A stretch of DNA of 28,674 nucleotides, from the NCBI GenBank assembly GCA_002351955.1, contig DEHO01000070.1, positions 39,837-68,510 of the forward strand. The letters are read 5' to 3'. Shown in pieces: positions 1 to 7,564 of the stretch. Position 1 is the stretch's first letter, and every line of letters starts with the position of its first letter. Made by a program: the position numbers and the translations under genes. The notes beneath the pieces were generated by a model, which saw only the letters and a list, made by a program, of their open reading frames with translations, had not been told where the DNA came from and made no database searches. The DNA comes from Flavobacteriales bacterium UBA2798 (lineage in GTDB: Bacteria > Bacteroidota > Bacteroidia > Flavobacteriales_D > UBA2798).

Positions 1-330
1 AATAAACGAGGGATTGAGCGATATGGCTTTTGTTTGCCAATGGACGATTGTCTCGCTCAGGTTGCAATTGATTTTGGTGGACGTAACTGGATCGAGTGGG
101 AGGCAGAATTCAAACGTGAAAAAGTGGGGGATATGCCAACGGAAATGTTTTTTCATTTCTTCAAATCATTCAGCGATGCGGCCAAATGCAATTTGAATGT
201 TAAAGCGGAAGGCGATAACGAACATCATAAAATTGAGGCCATTTTTAAAGCGTTTGCAAAATCAATTAAAATGGCTGTAAAGCATGATCCCGACAAAAAT
301 ATTTTGCCAAGCACAAAGGGGGTGATTTAA
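1..330 (+). CDS. hisB: Imidazoleglycerol-phosphate dehydratase, 3' end (HisB)
   Basis: The reading frame is open from base 1 and ends at the TAA at 328-330, so this is the last 109 residues of a gene that begins outside the window. The protein dehydrates imidazole-glycerol phosphate to imidazole-acetol phosphate in cytosolic histidine biosynthesis. The visible part begins NKRGIERYGFCLPMDDCLAQ, typical of the second IGPD repeat. It also carries the metal-binding motif DNEHHKIEAIFKAF (the HHxxE signature, about residues 72-85 of the fragment). Whether the missing N-terminus carries the histidinol-phosphatase domain of bifunctional HisB cannot be seen. It is convergent with the PhnA-like gene, 28 bases away, with no clear terminator between them. 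Confidence 0.95.
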   Translation, partial: NKRGIERYGFCLPMDDCLAQVAIDFGGRNWIEWEAEFKREKVGDMPTEMFFHFFKSFSDAAKCNLNVKAEGDNEHHKIEAIFKAFAKSIKMAVKHDPDKNILPSTKGVI

Positions 331-358
331 TTCCCGGTAGAATAGAATAAGAATGGTG

Positions 359-571
359 TTACGCTTTTTTGAGAAATTCTGCGCGTAATACCAGGCCTTT
401 GATTTTCGGGTGACGACATTCTACTTCCTGCGGATTATCGGTCAGACGAATGCTTTTAAACAAGGTTCCTCTCTTTAGTGTTTCTGAGGTTCCTTTCACT
501 TTGAGATCTTTGATTAAGGTAACAGAATCCCCGTCGTTCAGTACTGATCCGTTTGAATCTTTAACATCCAT
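359..571 (-). CDS. PhnA C-terminal-domain protein (YjdM-like), 70 aa
   Basis: A small cytosolic protein matching the C-terminal domain of the PhnA/YjdM family (VKDSNGSVLNDGDSVTLIKD, then a KRGT segment and IRLTDNPQEVECR). Family members in E. coli are about 110 residues and begin with a Cys4 zinc ribbon. This copy has only the C-terminal SH3/KOW-like half and lacks the ribbon, as is common in Bacteroidota. Despite the historical name there is no good evidence that such proteins act in phosphonate use, so the function is unknown. It starts 8 bases after the stop of the methyltransferase gene and is probably co-transcribed with it. Confidence 0.8.
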   Translation of the reverse strand: MDVKDSNGSVLNDGDSVTLIKDLKVKGTSETLKRGTLFKSIRLTDNPQEVECRHPKIKGLVLRAEFLKKA

Positions 572-579
572 AGCTCTAT

Positions 580-1269
580 TTATTTTTGATTGGGTTTGGT
601 GCAGATTCCGTAAATGATGTAACGCTTTTTCTTAGGAGTGATGTGGTCAAAAATCAGCTTGTCAAAAAAGGATAAGAGGTGACGCTGTTTTTCTGTCCTT
701 CCAAATGTTCCGAGGAAGCCGTTAGTGTTCAGTTGAACATCAACAAATTTATTGCTGAATGCTTCAAATTCTTCAAAAGTGGGATATCGCCAATAAGCAG
801 ACCATTTTGTAAATCGTTTTCTGAAGTAACGGTGCAGAGCACTTGCCTGCAGGTTTTCTGCAAACAACAAAACTCCGCCGGGTTTGAGTGCTTTGAAAGC
901 GGTAGCGAAAACAGCCTGCTGTGCTTTTTTATCGTTGTTACGACCAATTCCTCCAAGTATGGATTTAAAAACGATGAGGTCAAATTTATTTTCAAAAGGA
1001 ATGGATGTTGCATCAATGTCCCGGTAGGATATGGATTTTGAAAACGGAAATTTTTCATGCTGTGGACCTGCAGTTGATGCTGTATTTTCAAGATCTGAAC
1101 AAACCACTGTTTTTCCCTTTTCAGCAAGCCAAAGCGATAAACCGCCTTCACGACCTCCTAGTTCAAGACATTCGTTAACCTGCGACCACTCCACATGCTG
1201 CTCCCAATAGCGTAAAGCCTTCGACCAGTTGCGGACGTCCCACTGAAGGATTATTTGCGGTTGCAGCAT
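580..1269 (-). CDS. Class I SAM-dependent methyltransferase
   Basis: A 229-residue Rossmann-fold methyltransferase; the substrate cannot be told. Motif I is the glycine-rich segment ELGGREGGLS (about residues 35-44). An acidic residue after the next strand lies in VVCSDLEN, and the post-motif region FDLIVFKSILGG and the ALKPGGVLLFAEN strand follow the family order. I chose the ATG at 1269. An in-frame TTG at 1326 would add 19 residues, but it lies inside the T-tract of the terminator that closes the upstream transporter gene. A TATCTTTG promoter element ends only 4 bases before the ATG at 1269. The PhnA-like gene follows after 8 bases. Confidence 0.8.
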   Translation of the reverse strand: MLQPQIILQWDVRNWSKALRYWEQHVEWSQVNECLELGGREGGLSLWLAEKGKTVVCSDLENTASTAGPQHEKFPFSKSISYRDIDATSIPFENKFDLIVFKSILGGIGRNNDKKAQQAVFATAFKALKPGGVLLFAENLQASALHRYFRKRFTKWSAYWRYPTFEEFEAFSNKFVDVQLNTNGFLGTFGRTEKQRHLLSFFDKLIFDHITPKKKRYIIYGICTKPNQK

Positions 1270-1273
1270 TGAG

Positions 1274-1281
1274 CAAAGATA
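1274..1281 (-). promoter_or_regulatory. Bacteroidota -7 promoter element (TATCTTTG) of the methyltransferase gene
   Basis: Read on the minus strand the bases are TATCTTTG, an exact match to the Bacteroidota -7 consensus TAnnTTTG. A CTGG sequence about 18-19 bases upstream could stand in for the -33 TTG (one mismatch). The element ends four bases before the ATG at 1269, so the transcript would be leaderless or nearly so. Confidence 0.55.
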
Positions 1282-1320
1282 GAAGAAGTTTTTCAGAGGC
1301 CAGTTGGGTGCGGTTTTTTG

Positions 1321-1355
1321 CAACAAAAAGAGGCAGAACGCATTGTTCTGCCTCT
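1321..1355 (-). terminator. Rho-independent terminator of the SulP gene
   Basis: A perfect 11-bp stem, AGAGGCAGAAC paired with GTTCTGCCTCT at 1329-1355 around a 5-base loop, is followed on the minus strand by TTTTTGTTG. It lies 24 bases past the SulP stop codon and separates that gene from the methyltransferase gene. Confidence 0.9.
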
Positions 1356-1379
1356 GAATAAATTGATTGCGAATTTTAT

Positions 1380-2768
1380 TTATGCTTCCGGAGCAGATTT
1401 TTTCTTCTTAAAAACGTTTTTTACAAGAAAATAAATGATCAATGCAGATAATACCCCTGTAAGGAAATCGGTTAATGGCACCATAACTGCGGTATATACC
1501 ATCATTGAAAATTCAAATTTACCGAGATGTTTGATCTCCTTTATTTCCGATGGCTTGATCATATTGCTCGCAACCCAAACCAGTATTCCGCCAATACAAG
1601 CCATTGGTATCAATTCAAGGTATTGTGCCAGGAAAAATGCCATAGTCAGTTTTAGCACAGCTTTAAAGTAACCCGCCAAAGGAGTTTGTGCACCGGCTTT
1701 TATGCTGGTTGCTGTTCGCGCCAATGCTCCTGTACATGGAAAGCCCTGAACCATTGGAGTGAAAATCTGTACCATTCCCTGACCGAAAAATTCTTTATCC
1801 GGATTGAATGGTGTTTTTTTATTTCCCGCAAGTTTGTCGGCCATCGATGAACAGAGAATGCTTTCTACACCCGAAACAAAAACGATGGCAACAACAAAAA
1901 ATAAAATATCAAGAATTACGCTTCCATTTAATCCCGGCAAAGTAGGCGCGGTAAAGGCGAAAAAATTGTTGGGAATTGTACCGTAAATATCTTTCACAAG
2001 AATAATGTTTTTATCGGCGAGAAATGTTGCTGAAAGAATGGTCGCTGTTCCCATGGCGATAACCGGTCCGGGAATAAAAATGGAAATTCTAAGCAACAGT
2101 TTCGTTAAGCCGAATGTAAGCGCTCCAAGGAAGATCGACCAGAGATTGATCTTGTCTAGATTTTGAGATGCCAGGTAAAAATTGTGGAGGATTCCTCCTT
2201 TAATATCTTCGTCCTGACCAAGTAAGTCGGAAAACGATTCAATTCCCAAAATGTCTTCCAGATTAGTAAGTGCTATTGCTGTTGCAATTCCTATGGTGAA
2301 CCCAACGATAATTGAATTAGGGACATGTTTTGCGTATCTTCCAAATCCGTAAATCCCCATTACAATAAGCACAATTCCGGATAGAATGGAGACCAGAACA
2401 AGGAATCCATGTGCAGTTGCAAAATCACCTCCACCAGCAGGACCGTATTTTGCAATGAGACTTGCAATAACCGGAATAAATGCAGCGGTAGGACCGTATA
2501 CCTGGTATTTCGATCCTCCAAACGTTCTGCCAATTACACAGGCCAATGCACCTGCAATAATTCCGTGTTCGGGACGCATACCCATGGCCATTGCAAAACC
2601 CATAGCCATCGGAATGGCTGTCATTGCAACAATGAGTCCGGCACTGAAATCGCGGTAGACGGTTTTTTTCCAGTTTTCCCTTGTCAAATCCTCCCAACGG
2701 GAATCAAAAAAGGTAAAGAATAGTTTTATTCTCGATAATGGAGAATCGGGATTAAGCGTTTTATTCAT
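1380..2768 (-). CDS. SulP-family inorganic anion transporter without a STAS domain
   Basis: An integral inner-membrane transporter of the SulP/SLC26 family (sulfate, bicarbonate or similar anions; the substrate is not readable). After a soluble N-terminal stretch, the conserved FSAGLIVAMTAIPMAMGFAM segment and YQVYGPTAAFIPVIASL in the first third are family hallmarks. Membrane helices continue to the end at VLSALIIYFLVKNVF. The protein stops there, after 462 residues, with a short Lys-rich tail, so the cytoplasmic STAS domain of most SulP proteins is absent. I chose the ATG at 2768. The alternative TTG at 2786 overlaps the upstream universal-stress gene, whereas 2768 leaves a 10-base gap. The two genes are probably one operon closed by the terminator at 1321-1355. 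Confidence 0.88.
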   Translation of the reverse strand: MNKTLNPDSPLSRIKLFFTFFDSRWEDLTRENWKKTVYRDFSAGLIVAMTAIPMAMGFAMAMGMRPEHGIIAGALACVIGRTFGGSKYQVYGPTAAFIPVIASLIAKYGPAGGGDFATAHGFLVLVSILSGIVLIVMGIYGFGRYAKHVPNSIIVGFTIGIATAIALTNLEDILGIESFSDLLGQDEDIKGGILHNFYLASQNLDKINLWSIFLGALTFGLTKLLLRISIFIPGPVIAMGTATILSATFLADKNIILVKDIYGTIPNNFFAFTAPTLPGLNGSVILDILFFVVAIVFVSGVESILCSSMADKLAGNKKTPFNPDKEFFGQGMVQIFTPMVQGFPCTGALARTATSIKAGAQTPLAGYFKAVLKLTMAFFLAQYLELIPMACIGGILVWVASNMIKPSEIKEIKHLGKFEFSMMVYTAVMVPLTDFLTGVLSALIIYFLVKNVFKKKKSAPEA

Positions 2769-2778
2769 GGTTTTTGGT

Positions 2779-3255
2779 TTAGGCAAAAAGCGATTGAAGA
2801 TGATCTCCCTCTGACAACAAATCGTTATTGTGATGGTCTACTTTTTTTACCGGAATAGTGGCTCGATCGATAAAGAAGTGTAGCTTGGCACAAGGAGTAC
2901 CTGCAGGGAGGTTTGGTTTTGAAAGAGTGTAAATCTCATCTACACATTTTGCTTCCAGAAAATTCACGAATGATGCTTGGTTTTTTCCCTGGAAAAGTTG
3001 AATGCTCAATGTTGTCAGGTTTGGCTCGAATCGATTCTTAATGATCTCGATGGCAGTTCTAAATTCATCACTCATTAATTCTTCGATTCTTTTTCTTGGC
3101 GAGAAAAACAGAAGTTCAGTGATTGAGCTTTCAAGAACATCAGCATACAGAAGTATTATCTCTACTTCTTTTTCTTTGTAATCTTCAAGGGCAACCTTTA
3201 AGGTGTACAAAGAAGAAACTTTGAAATTTGTAGGAATCAGAATGGTCTTGGGCAT
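2779..3255 (-). CDS. UspA-like (universal stress) single-domain protein
   Basis: A 158-residue cytosolic protein. The opening MPKTILIPTNFKVSSLYTLK and the following IILLYADVLES strand resemble the first strands of the Usp fold. I do not see the ATP-binding G-x2-G-x9-G(S/T) signature near the C-terminus, so it is either a non-nucleotide-binding Usp or a divergent relative. I chose the ATG at 3255, where the Usp-like strand begins, over one at 3288 that would add 11 residues and place a perfect inverted repeat inside the coding region. It lies 10 bases upstream of the SulP gene, so a role linked to anion transport or stress is plausible but inferred. Confidence 0.55.
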   Translation of the reverse strand: MPKTILIPTNFKVSSLYTLKVALEDYKEKEVEIILLYADVLESSITELLFFSPRKRIEELMSDEFRTAIEIIKNRFEPNLTTLSIQLFQGKNQASFVNFLEAKCVDEIYTLSKPNLPAGTPCAKLHFFIDRATIPVKKVDHHNNDLLSEGDHLQSLFA

Positions 3256-3267
3256 AAGTATAAAATG

Positions 3268-3287
3268 TGCATTTGTTATGAAATGCA
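3268..3287. repeat. Perfect 7-6-7 inverted repeat upstream of the usp-sulP pair
   Basis: TGCATTT, a GTTATG spacer, then AAATGCA. It sits 13 bases before the chosen start of the Usp-like gene and 60 bases after the histidine kinase stop. It has no T-tract, which argues against a terminator and suits an operator for a dimeric regulator. The regulator is unknown. Confidence 0.5.
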
Positions 3288-3346
3288 TAGATCATACATG
3301 GGAATTATAATCGGCTTAGAGAAGGATTAGAATTTGATTAGAATTC

Positions 3347-4720
3347 TTATTTCGGGAAGGAAAGCGGAATAGTTACCTGAACTGTAGTGCCCGAATTTAT
3401 TACAGATGTAACTTGTAATGTGCCTTGGTGAAGACGAAGAATGTTTCGTGTTAATGGAAGTCCGATTCCATAACCTTCAAAATACTTGGTGTTTGAGGCC
3501 CGGAAAAATGGGTCATAGATGAAAGGGATTTCATCCTCAGGAATACCAACGCCATTGTCGCGAATAATGATAACAACTTCCGAATTGCTGGATCCTATTG
3601 AAACAGTTACAGGTTTGTTATAGGAATATTTGCACGCATTGTTCAACAAGTTGGCAAAGGCCAGATGAAGCAGTTGACGGTTTCCCTGTATTTTTAGTTT
3701 TCGGGGATCATCGGGCAACAAACTGAAATCGAAATGAATTTTATTGTCAGGATTCAATTTGTCGATAACCGTTTTTACTGCCCATAATATATCGTCAACC
3801 CGAATAGTTTCAAAAGGAATTCGCTTGCCTTCATAACCGGTTTGAGCAAGGAAAATGAGCGATTTAATAATTTCATCCAATCGCTCTGCTTGTTTTAATA
3901 TGCTTTTAAGCGACTCCTGGTATTCTTCCGGTTCCCGGTTTTTTATAAGCGATACGTCTGCTTCACCAATGATGGATGTTAATGGCGTGCCCAGTTCATG
4001 AGAGGCGTTACTGATGAAGTTTTTTTGAGTTTCAAAGGCTGTTTCGAGCCTGTTTAACAAATCATTGAATGTTAACTTGAGCTCTTTAATTTCATGATTG
4101 TTTTCTTCCTCTTCCAATCGCAAATGAAAATTTTCGGCACTTATCGTTTTAACTTTTTGGGTGATTTGACGGATTGGTTCAAATATATACCTGGAGAAAT
4201 AATAGGCAGTAAATGAAGTTACAAGCAAGGTTAAGAGTAATCCAATAATCAGGATGTTTCTGAGAAAGCTAAGGTGATGCGATGAGTAATAATTTTCTGC
4301 AGAAACAACAACAATATAGTTTGCCTTTCCTTGAGGATAGGTTTGTCCGGCATAGAAGGTGTTGCCGTTTTTATAGGTCGACTTCCCCTTATCAATAATT
4401 TCCTGTAGGAGTTCAGCAGGAAGTTTTGATTCTTCAGAAATTCCGCCAACAGATAATTGAGGATTTATTTTGATGATGTATTCCTTTTCCTCACTCAGTT
4501 TTTCAAGATGTTGCTCTCTGATCTTTTTATAAGCGTCTGCAGTGAGCTCATCCTGATCCAAATTGTATCGTGCAGCAATTCCTGCTCGTGTTTCAAGACG
4601 TTTGTAAAAATCGACATACGAATAAGCATTGAGAAAATAGTAGATTCCACCTCCAAACATCAATAGAATGATCACGTTCGTAATCACAAGAAACAAGGCT
4701 ATTTTCGAAGGAGTTTTCAA
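3347..4720 (-). CDS. Membrane sensor histidine kinase
   Basis: A 457-residue kinase. TM1 is about residues 8-30, followed by a periplasmic sensor of about 120 residues, TM2 about 153-175 and a HAMP region about 176-230. The HisKA box has phospho-acceptor H241 in SHELGTPLT (the usual R of HELRTP is G here). The ATPase has N-box FANLLNNACKYS, G1 DNGVGIPEDE and G2 GYGIGLPL. It partners the response regulator just upstream, whose stop it overlaps by 4 bases. The architecture is that of CusS-type kinases, but the periplasmic part has no Met- or Cys-rich metal site (only an HH pair just before TM2), so the signal is unknown. Confidence 0.92.
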   Translation of the reverse strand: MKTPSKIALFLVITNVIILLMFGGGIYYFLNAYSYVDFYKRLETRAGIAARYNLDQDELTADAYKKIREQHLEKLSEEKEYIIKINPQLSVGGISEESKLPAELLQEIIDKGKSTYKNGNTFYAGQTYPQGKANYIVVVSAENYYSSHHLSFLRNILIIGLLLTLLVTSFTAYYFSRYIFEPIRQITQKVKTISAENFHLRLEEEENNHEIKELKLTFNDLLNRLETAFETQKNFISNASHELGTPLTSIIGEADVSLIKNREPEEYQESLKSILKQAERLDEIIKSLIFLAQTGYEGKRIPFETIRVDDILWAVKTVIDKLNPDNKIHFDFSLLPDDPRKLKIQGNRQLLHLAFANLLNNACKYSYNKPVTVSIGSSNSEVVIIIRDNGVGIPEDEIPFIYDPFFRASNTKYFEGYGIGLPLTRNILRLHQGTLQVTSVINSGTTVQVTIPLSFPK

Positions 4721-5403
4721 GTTTTAAGAACATATCCCATGCCAACAACTGTGTGGATGAGTTTGATTTCTGATTCGCTGTCGATTTTTTTTCTGAGGTA
4801 ATTGATATAAACATCAACTACATTGGTGCCAAGATTGAAATGGATGTCCCAGGCCGATTCAAGCAACTCAGATCGCGACATAACTTTTCCTTTGTTTTTT
4901 GCCAAAGTCAATAAGAGCCGGTATTCCGTTGCTGTCAATGTAATTGGTTTTGCATTTCGAAACACTTGTTTTGCGCGATCATCTATTGTCAGATCGGAAA
5001 TCTCAAGGATGTGATCTGTTGTTTCAGATATCAGTTCTCCGGAACTTCTCCGTAGCAGAGCTTTTATTCGCGCACTCAGCTCAATGAATTTAAACGGTTT
5101 GATCAGATAATCGTCGGCACCGGTATTCAGACCTAATGCAACATTTTCTGATGTTCCCAATGCGGTTAAAAACAAAATGGGGGTTTTCGTATTAAACGAG
5201 CGGATATTTTGACAAACTTCCAAACCACTTTTCCCCGGTAACATAATGTCTAGAATGATCAATTGAAAAACCTGCTCCCGTGCTAGTTTCTCTCCTTCTT
5301 CTCCGGTAAGTGCAACAACAATTGAATAGGATTCTTCTTCAAGTCCTTTTTTAATAAAGTTAACTACGCTGATCTCGTCTTCTATCAGAAGAATTTTTTG
5401 CAT
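4717..5403 (-). CDS. OmpR/CusR-type response regulator
   Basis: A 228-residue two-domain transcription factor. The receiver has acidic pocket E8-D9, phospho-acceptor D52 in LIILDIMLP, T80 and K102 in DDYLIKPF. The DNA-binding winged helix contains LTATEYRLLLTLAKNKGKV and ends VVDVYINYLRKKID followed by HTVVGMGYVL. It is phosphorylated by the histidine kinase whose start codon overlaps its stop. Layout and motifs are close to CusR/CopR-type regulators, but that subgroup is hard to assign by eye. It begins 68 bases after the end of the diheme peroxidase genes, with no obvious TAnnTTTG promoter between, so it may be the tail of that operon. Confidence 0.93.
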   Translation of the reverse strand: MQKILLIEDEISVVNFIKKGLEEESYSIVVALTGEEGEKLAREQVFQLIILDIMLPGKSGLEVCQNIRSFNTKTPILFLTALGTSENVALGLNTGADDYLIKPFKFIELSARIKALLRRSSGELISETTDHILEISDLTIDDRAKQVFRNAKPITLTATEYRLLLTLAKNKGKVMSRSELLESAWDIHFNLGTNVVDVYINYLRKKIDSESEIKLIHTVVGMGYVLKT

Positions 5404-5471
5404 GGAAAAATCGCTATTGTTTCCATGAATATAGGTAAAAGGAACGAGAACGGGAAAATTGAAGGCTTCTG

Positions 5472-6542
5472 TTACAAATCAGGATCGCTGAATGCCGGGT
5501 CATTGATGAAATCCCAATCTGTCAACGTTAGCAGGAAATTTTTCATGTCGATTTTTTCCTGTGGTGTTAATCCAACACCGCCATCTGCTGCAAATTTCAT
5601 CAAGGGATCAATGGTAGGTGAAACTTTTACACCCGAACTGTAATGATTAATAACTTCTTCAAGCGTCGCAAAACGCCCATCATGCATATATGGACCAGTA
5701 AGCTCAATATTGCGTAGCGTAGTGGTTTTAAATTTTCCGACATCACTCGGATTAAACGTTACTCCCGCTTTACCCGGATCAATAAAAATAGTGTCAAGTC
5801 CATTGTTCGCTAAAAGTTGTTTTGCCATCAAGATCGGACCATGGCAATGGAAACAATCGCCTCCGGATATTCCGTTGTTGTCGTCTTTGTCGCGCATAAA
5901 GAGATCGAATCCATTTGCCTCACTGGGAGTAAAGGAGGCTTGTCCTCGTGCAACCTTATCAAACTTGGAATTACCTGAAATAAGTGTGCGCAAAAATTGT
6001 GCAATGGCTTTCACAGTACGAACAGAGTCAATACCCGGTGTTCCGAATGCTTTATGAAACAAATCTCTGTATTCTTCACTGGCACGAAGCTTACGTTCAA
6101 CATTTGGCCAGGTGTCGTTCATCTCCACCGGATTTCGGATGGGTTCAAAAATCTGATCCTCGAGGGTTGCAGAACGCCCGTCCCAAAAGAAAAATTGTTC
6201 CCAGCCAAGGTTGATCAAGGCCATCGCATTGCGTGTTCCTTCTGCACCGGTAATTCCAACGGAAACACGGCGCGGATCTGCAAATGCATTCGATTGCAAA
6301 TGACAACTTGCACACGATTGTGTGTTGTCTGCCGATAATAGTTCTTCGTAGAATAATTTTCTTCCCAATTCAACCCCTTCAACGGTCATTGGGTTATTTA
6401 CAGGAATAACCATTTGAGGAAATCCCTGAGGAATGCGCAGCTGATAGGGAGTTGTTTCGTATTCACCAATGAAAACATCCTTGCGGCAGGCAATCAGCAC
6501 CACAATAAGAATAAACACCGATAAAACTGAAATACGCTTCAT
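5472..6542 (-). CDS. Diheme cytochrome c peroxidase lipoprotein (MauG/MbnH family), copy B
   Basis: A 356-residue lipoprotein with lipobox LIAC (Cys19). Two c-type heme sites are visible: CASCH at 77-81 and CFHCH at 230-234. Conserved family motifs are WDGR at 120-123 (W120 lies 39 residues after the first heme His, where the inter-heme Trp of bacterial CCPs lies), EPIRNPVEM, GKFKTTTLRN and TGPYMHDGRFATLEEVI. Family members reduce peroxide or, like MauG and MbnH, carry out oxidative protein modification. Sitting 20 bases downstream of a second peroxidase and just after two MbnP-like genes, an MbnH-like role in oxidising MbnP is likely by context. A plain peroxidase role is the alternative. 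Confidence 0.9.
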   Translation of the reverse strand: MKRISVLSVFILIVVLIACRKDVFIGEYETTPYQLRIPQGFPQMVIPVNNPMTVEGVELGRKLFYEELLSADNTQSCASCHLQSNAFADPRRVSVGITGAEGTRNAMALINLGWEQFFFWDGRSATLEDQIFEPIRNPVEMNDTWPNVERKLRASEEYRDLFHKAFGTPGIDSVRTVKAIAQFLRTLISGNSKFDKVARGQASFTPSEANGFDLFMRDKDDNNGISGGDCFHCHGPILMAKQLLANNGLDTIFIDPGKAGVTFNPSDVGKFKTTTLRNIELTGPYMHDGRFATLEEVINHYSSGVKVSPTIDPLMKFAADGGVGLTPQEKIDMKNFLLTLTDWDFINDPAFSDPDL

Positions 6543-6562
6543 GACTGCAAGTTAAAAATCTT

Positions 6563-7564
6563 TTAAGGGCGAAATGACGGGTTATTTAAAAATCGATGAT
6601 CGGTAAGTGTTTTCAAAAATGCAATCAGATCGCTTTTATCCTGATTGCTGAGTGAAAAGCCGGTAATGAGCGGACTCTTATTCGCATGCGGTTGACCACC
6701 TGAAGCGTAATGATCGATGACATCTTCCAGTGTTCCAAGACTACCATCATGCATATAAGGTGCCGTGACTTCCACATTTCGCAATGAAGCTACTTTGAAT
6801 TTGCCTACATCTTGCGGAAGTAAGGTAATTCTGGCTCTTCCTGTATCTGGATGATTGAGGGATAAACCGTTATTTTCAAAATTGAAACTTGTAAAATTAA
6901 ATCCGCTGTGGCAATCTGCACAATGCAGCGAATCTGCAAAAAACAAATCCTTACCACGTAATTCCGATGCAGTAAGCGATCCGCCATGGATTATATAACT
7001 GTCATAACGTGATTCGCCGCTTATGAGTGTCCGTTGAAAAGTTGCTAGTGCACGAGTGAGAACATACGTGTCGAATGGACGTTTGTAAGCATAGAGACTC
7101 AAATCGTTGTAATCGTTTTTGATTTCATCAATTACCTGCAGAATATCCGAATCCATTTCTGCAATATCTGAAATGGGGGCATGCACTTGTAATTCCAATG
7201 TTGGAACTCCGCCATCTTTCATAAGAAGCGGCATCCAAGCGAGATTGAATAATGGCGGTGCATTTCTGAAACCGATTCTTCCCTGTACGCCTACACTTAA
7301 GGGACTCACATCCGAAAATGCATTTTGAGGGAAATGACAAGATGCGCAGCTGATGGTATTGTCGGATGATAATCGTTTATCGAAGAATAGTTTTTTACCT
7401 AATTCAATTCTCGATTTGGAAATATAATTATCAGCCGGAATATTCGGATTGGGAAATCCCGGAGGAACACGTAACTCATAGCGATCGCTCAATACTGGAT
7501 CTTCCTCTCTTTTGCAGGAGGCAAGCGTTAGCAGAAGTATAGCTATGAAAAAAGTTGGTTTCAT
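6563..7564 (-). CDS. Diheme cytochrome c peroxidase lipoprotein (MauG/MbnH family), copy A
   Basis: A 333-residue lipoprotein with lipobox LASC (Cys17) followed by KREED. Heme sites are CASCH at 73-77 and CADCH at 215-219. The DGGVPTLELQ...API segment, GKFKVASLRN and TAPYMHDGSLGTLEDVIDHY match the MbnH-like branch of the family. Its start codon overlaps the stop of the preceding MbnP-like gene by one base (TAATG), a tight coupling that supports an MbnH-MbnP pair. Oddity: where the family usually has Trp before DGG (and copy B has W120), this protein has K116, 39 residues after the first heme His. Losing the inter-heme Trp would change electron transfer between the hemes. Confidence 0.9.
   Translation of the reverse strand: MKPTFFIAILLLTLASCKREEDPVLSDRYELRVPPGFPNPNIPADNYISKSRIELGKKLFFDKRLSSDNTISCASCHFPQNAFSDVSPLSVGVQGRIGFRNAPPLFNLAWMPLLMKDGGVPTLELQVHAPISDIAEMDSDILQVIDEIKNDYNDLSLYAYKRPFDTYVLTRALATFQRTLISGESRYDSYIIHGGSLTASELRGKDLFFADSLHCADCHSGFNFTSFNFENNGLSLNHPDTGRARITLLPQDVGKFKVASLRNVEVTAPYMHDGSLGTLEDVIDHYASGGQPHANKSPLITGFSLSNQDKSDLIAFLKTLTDHRFLNNPSFRP

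Noticed and set aside
679..1151. ORFs of 120 and 140 codons overlapping the methyltransferase gene
   Set aside because: Both are shadow frames of the methyltransferase; one is antisense, the other same-strand out of frame, with no family pattern or promoter.
3347..5403. Naming the two-component system cusRS or copRS
   Set aside because: The regulator resembles CusR and the locus is suggestive, but the kinase periplasmic domain has no Met/Cys-rich or His-rich copper site, so only a general call is made.
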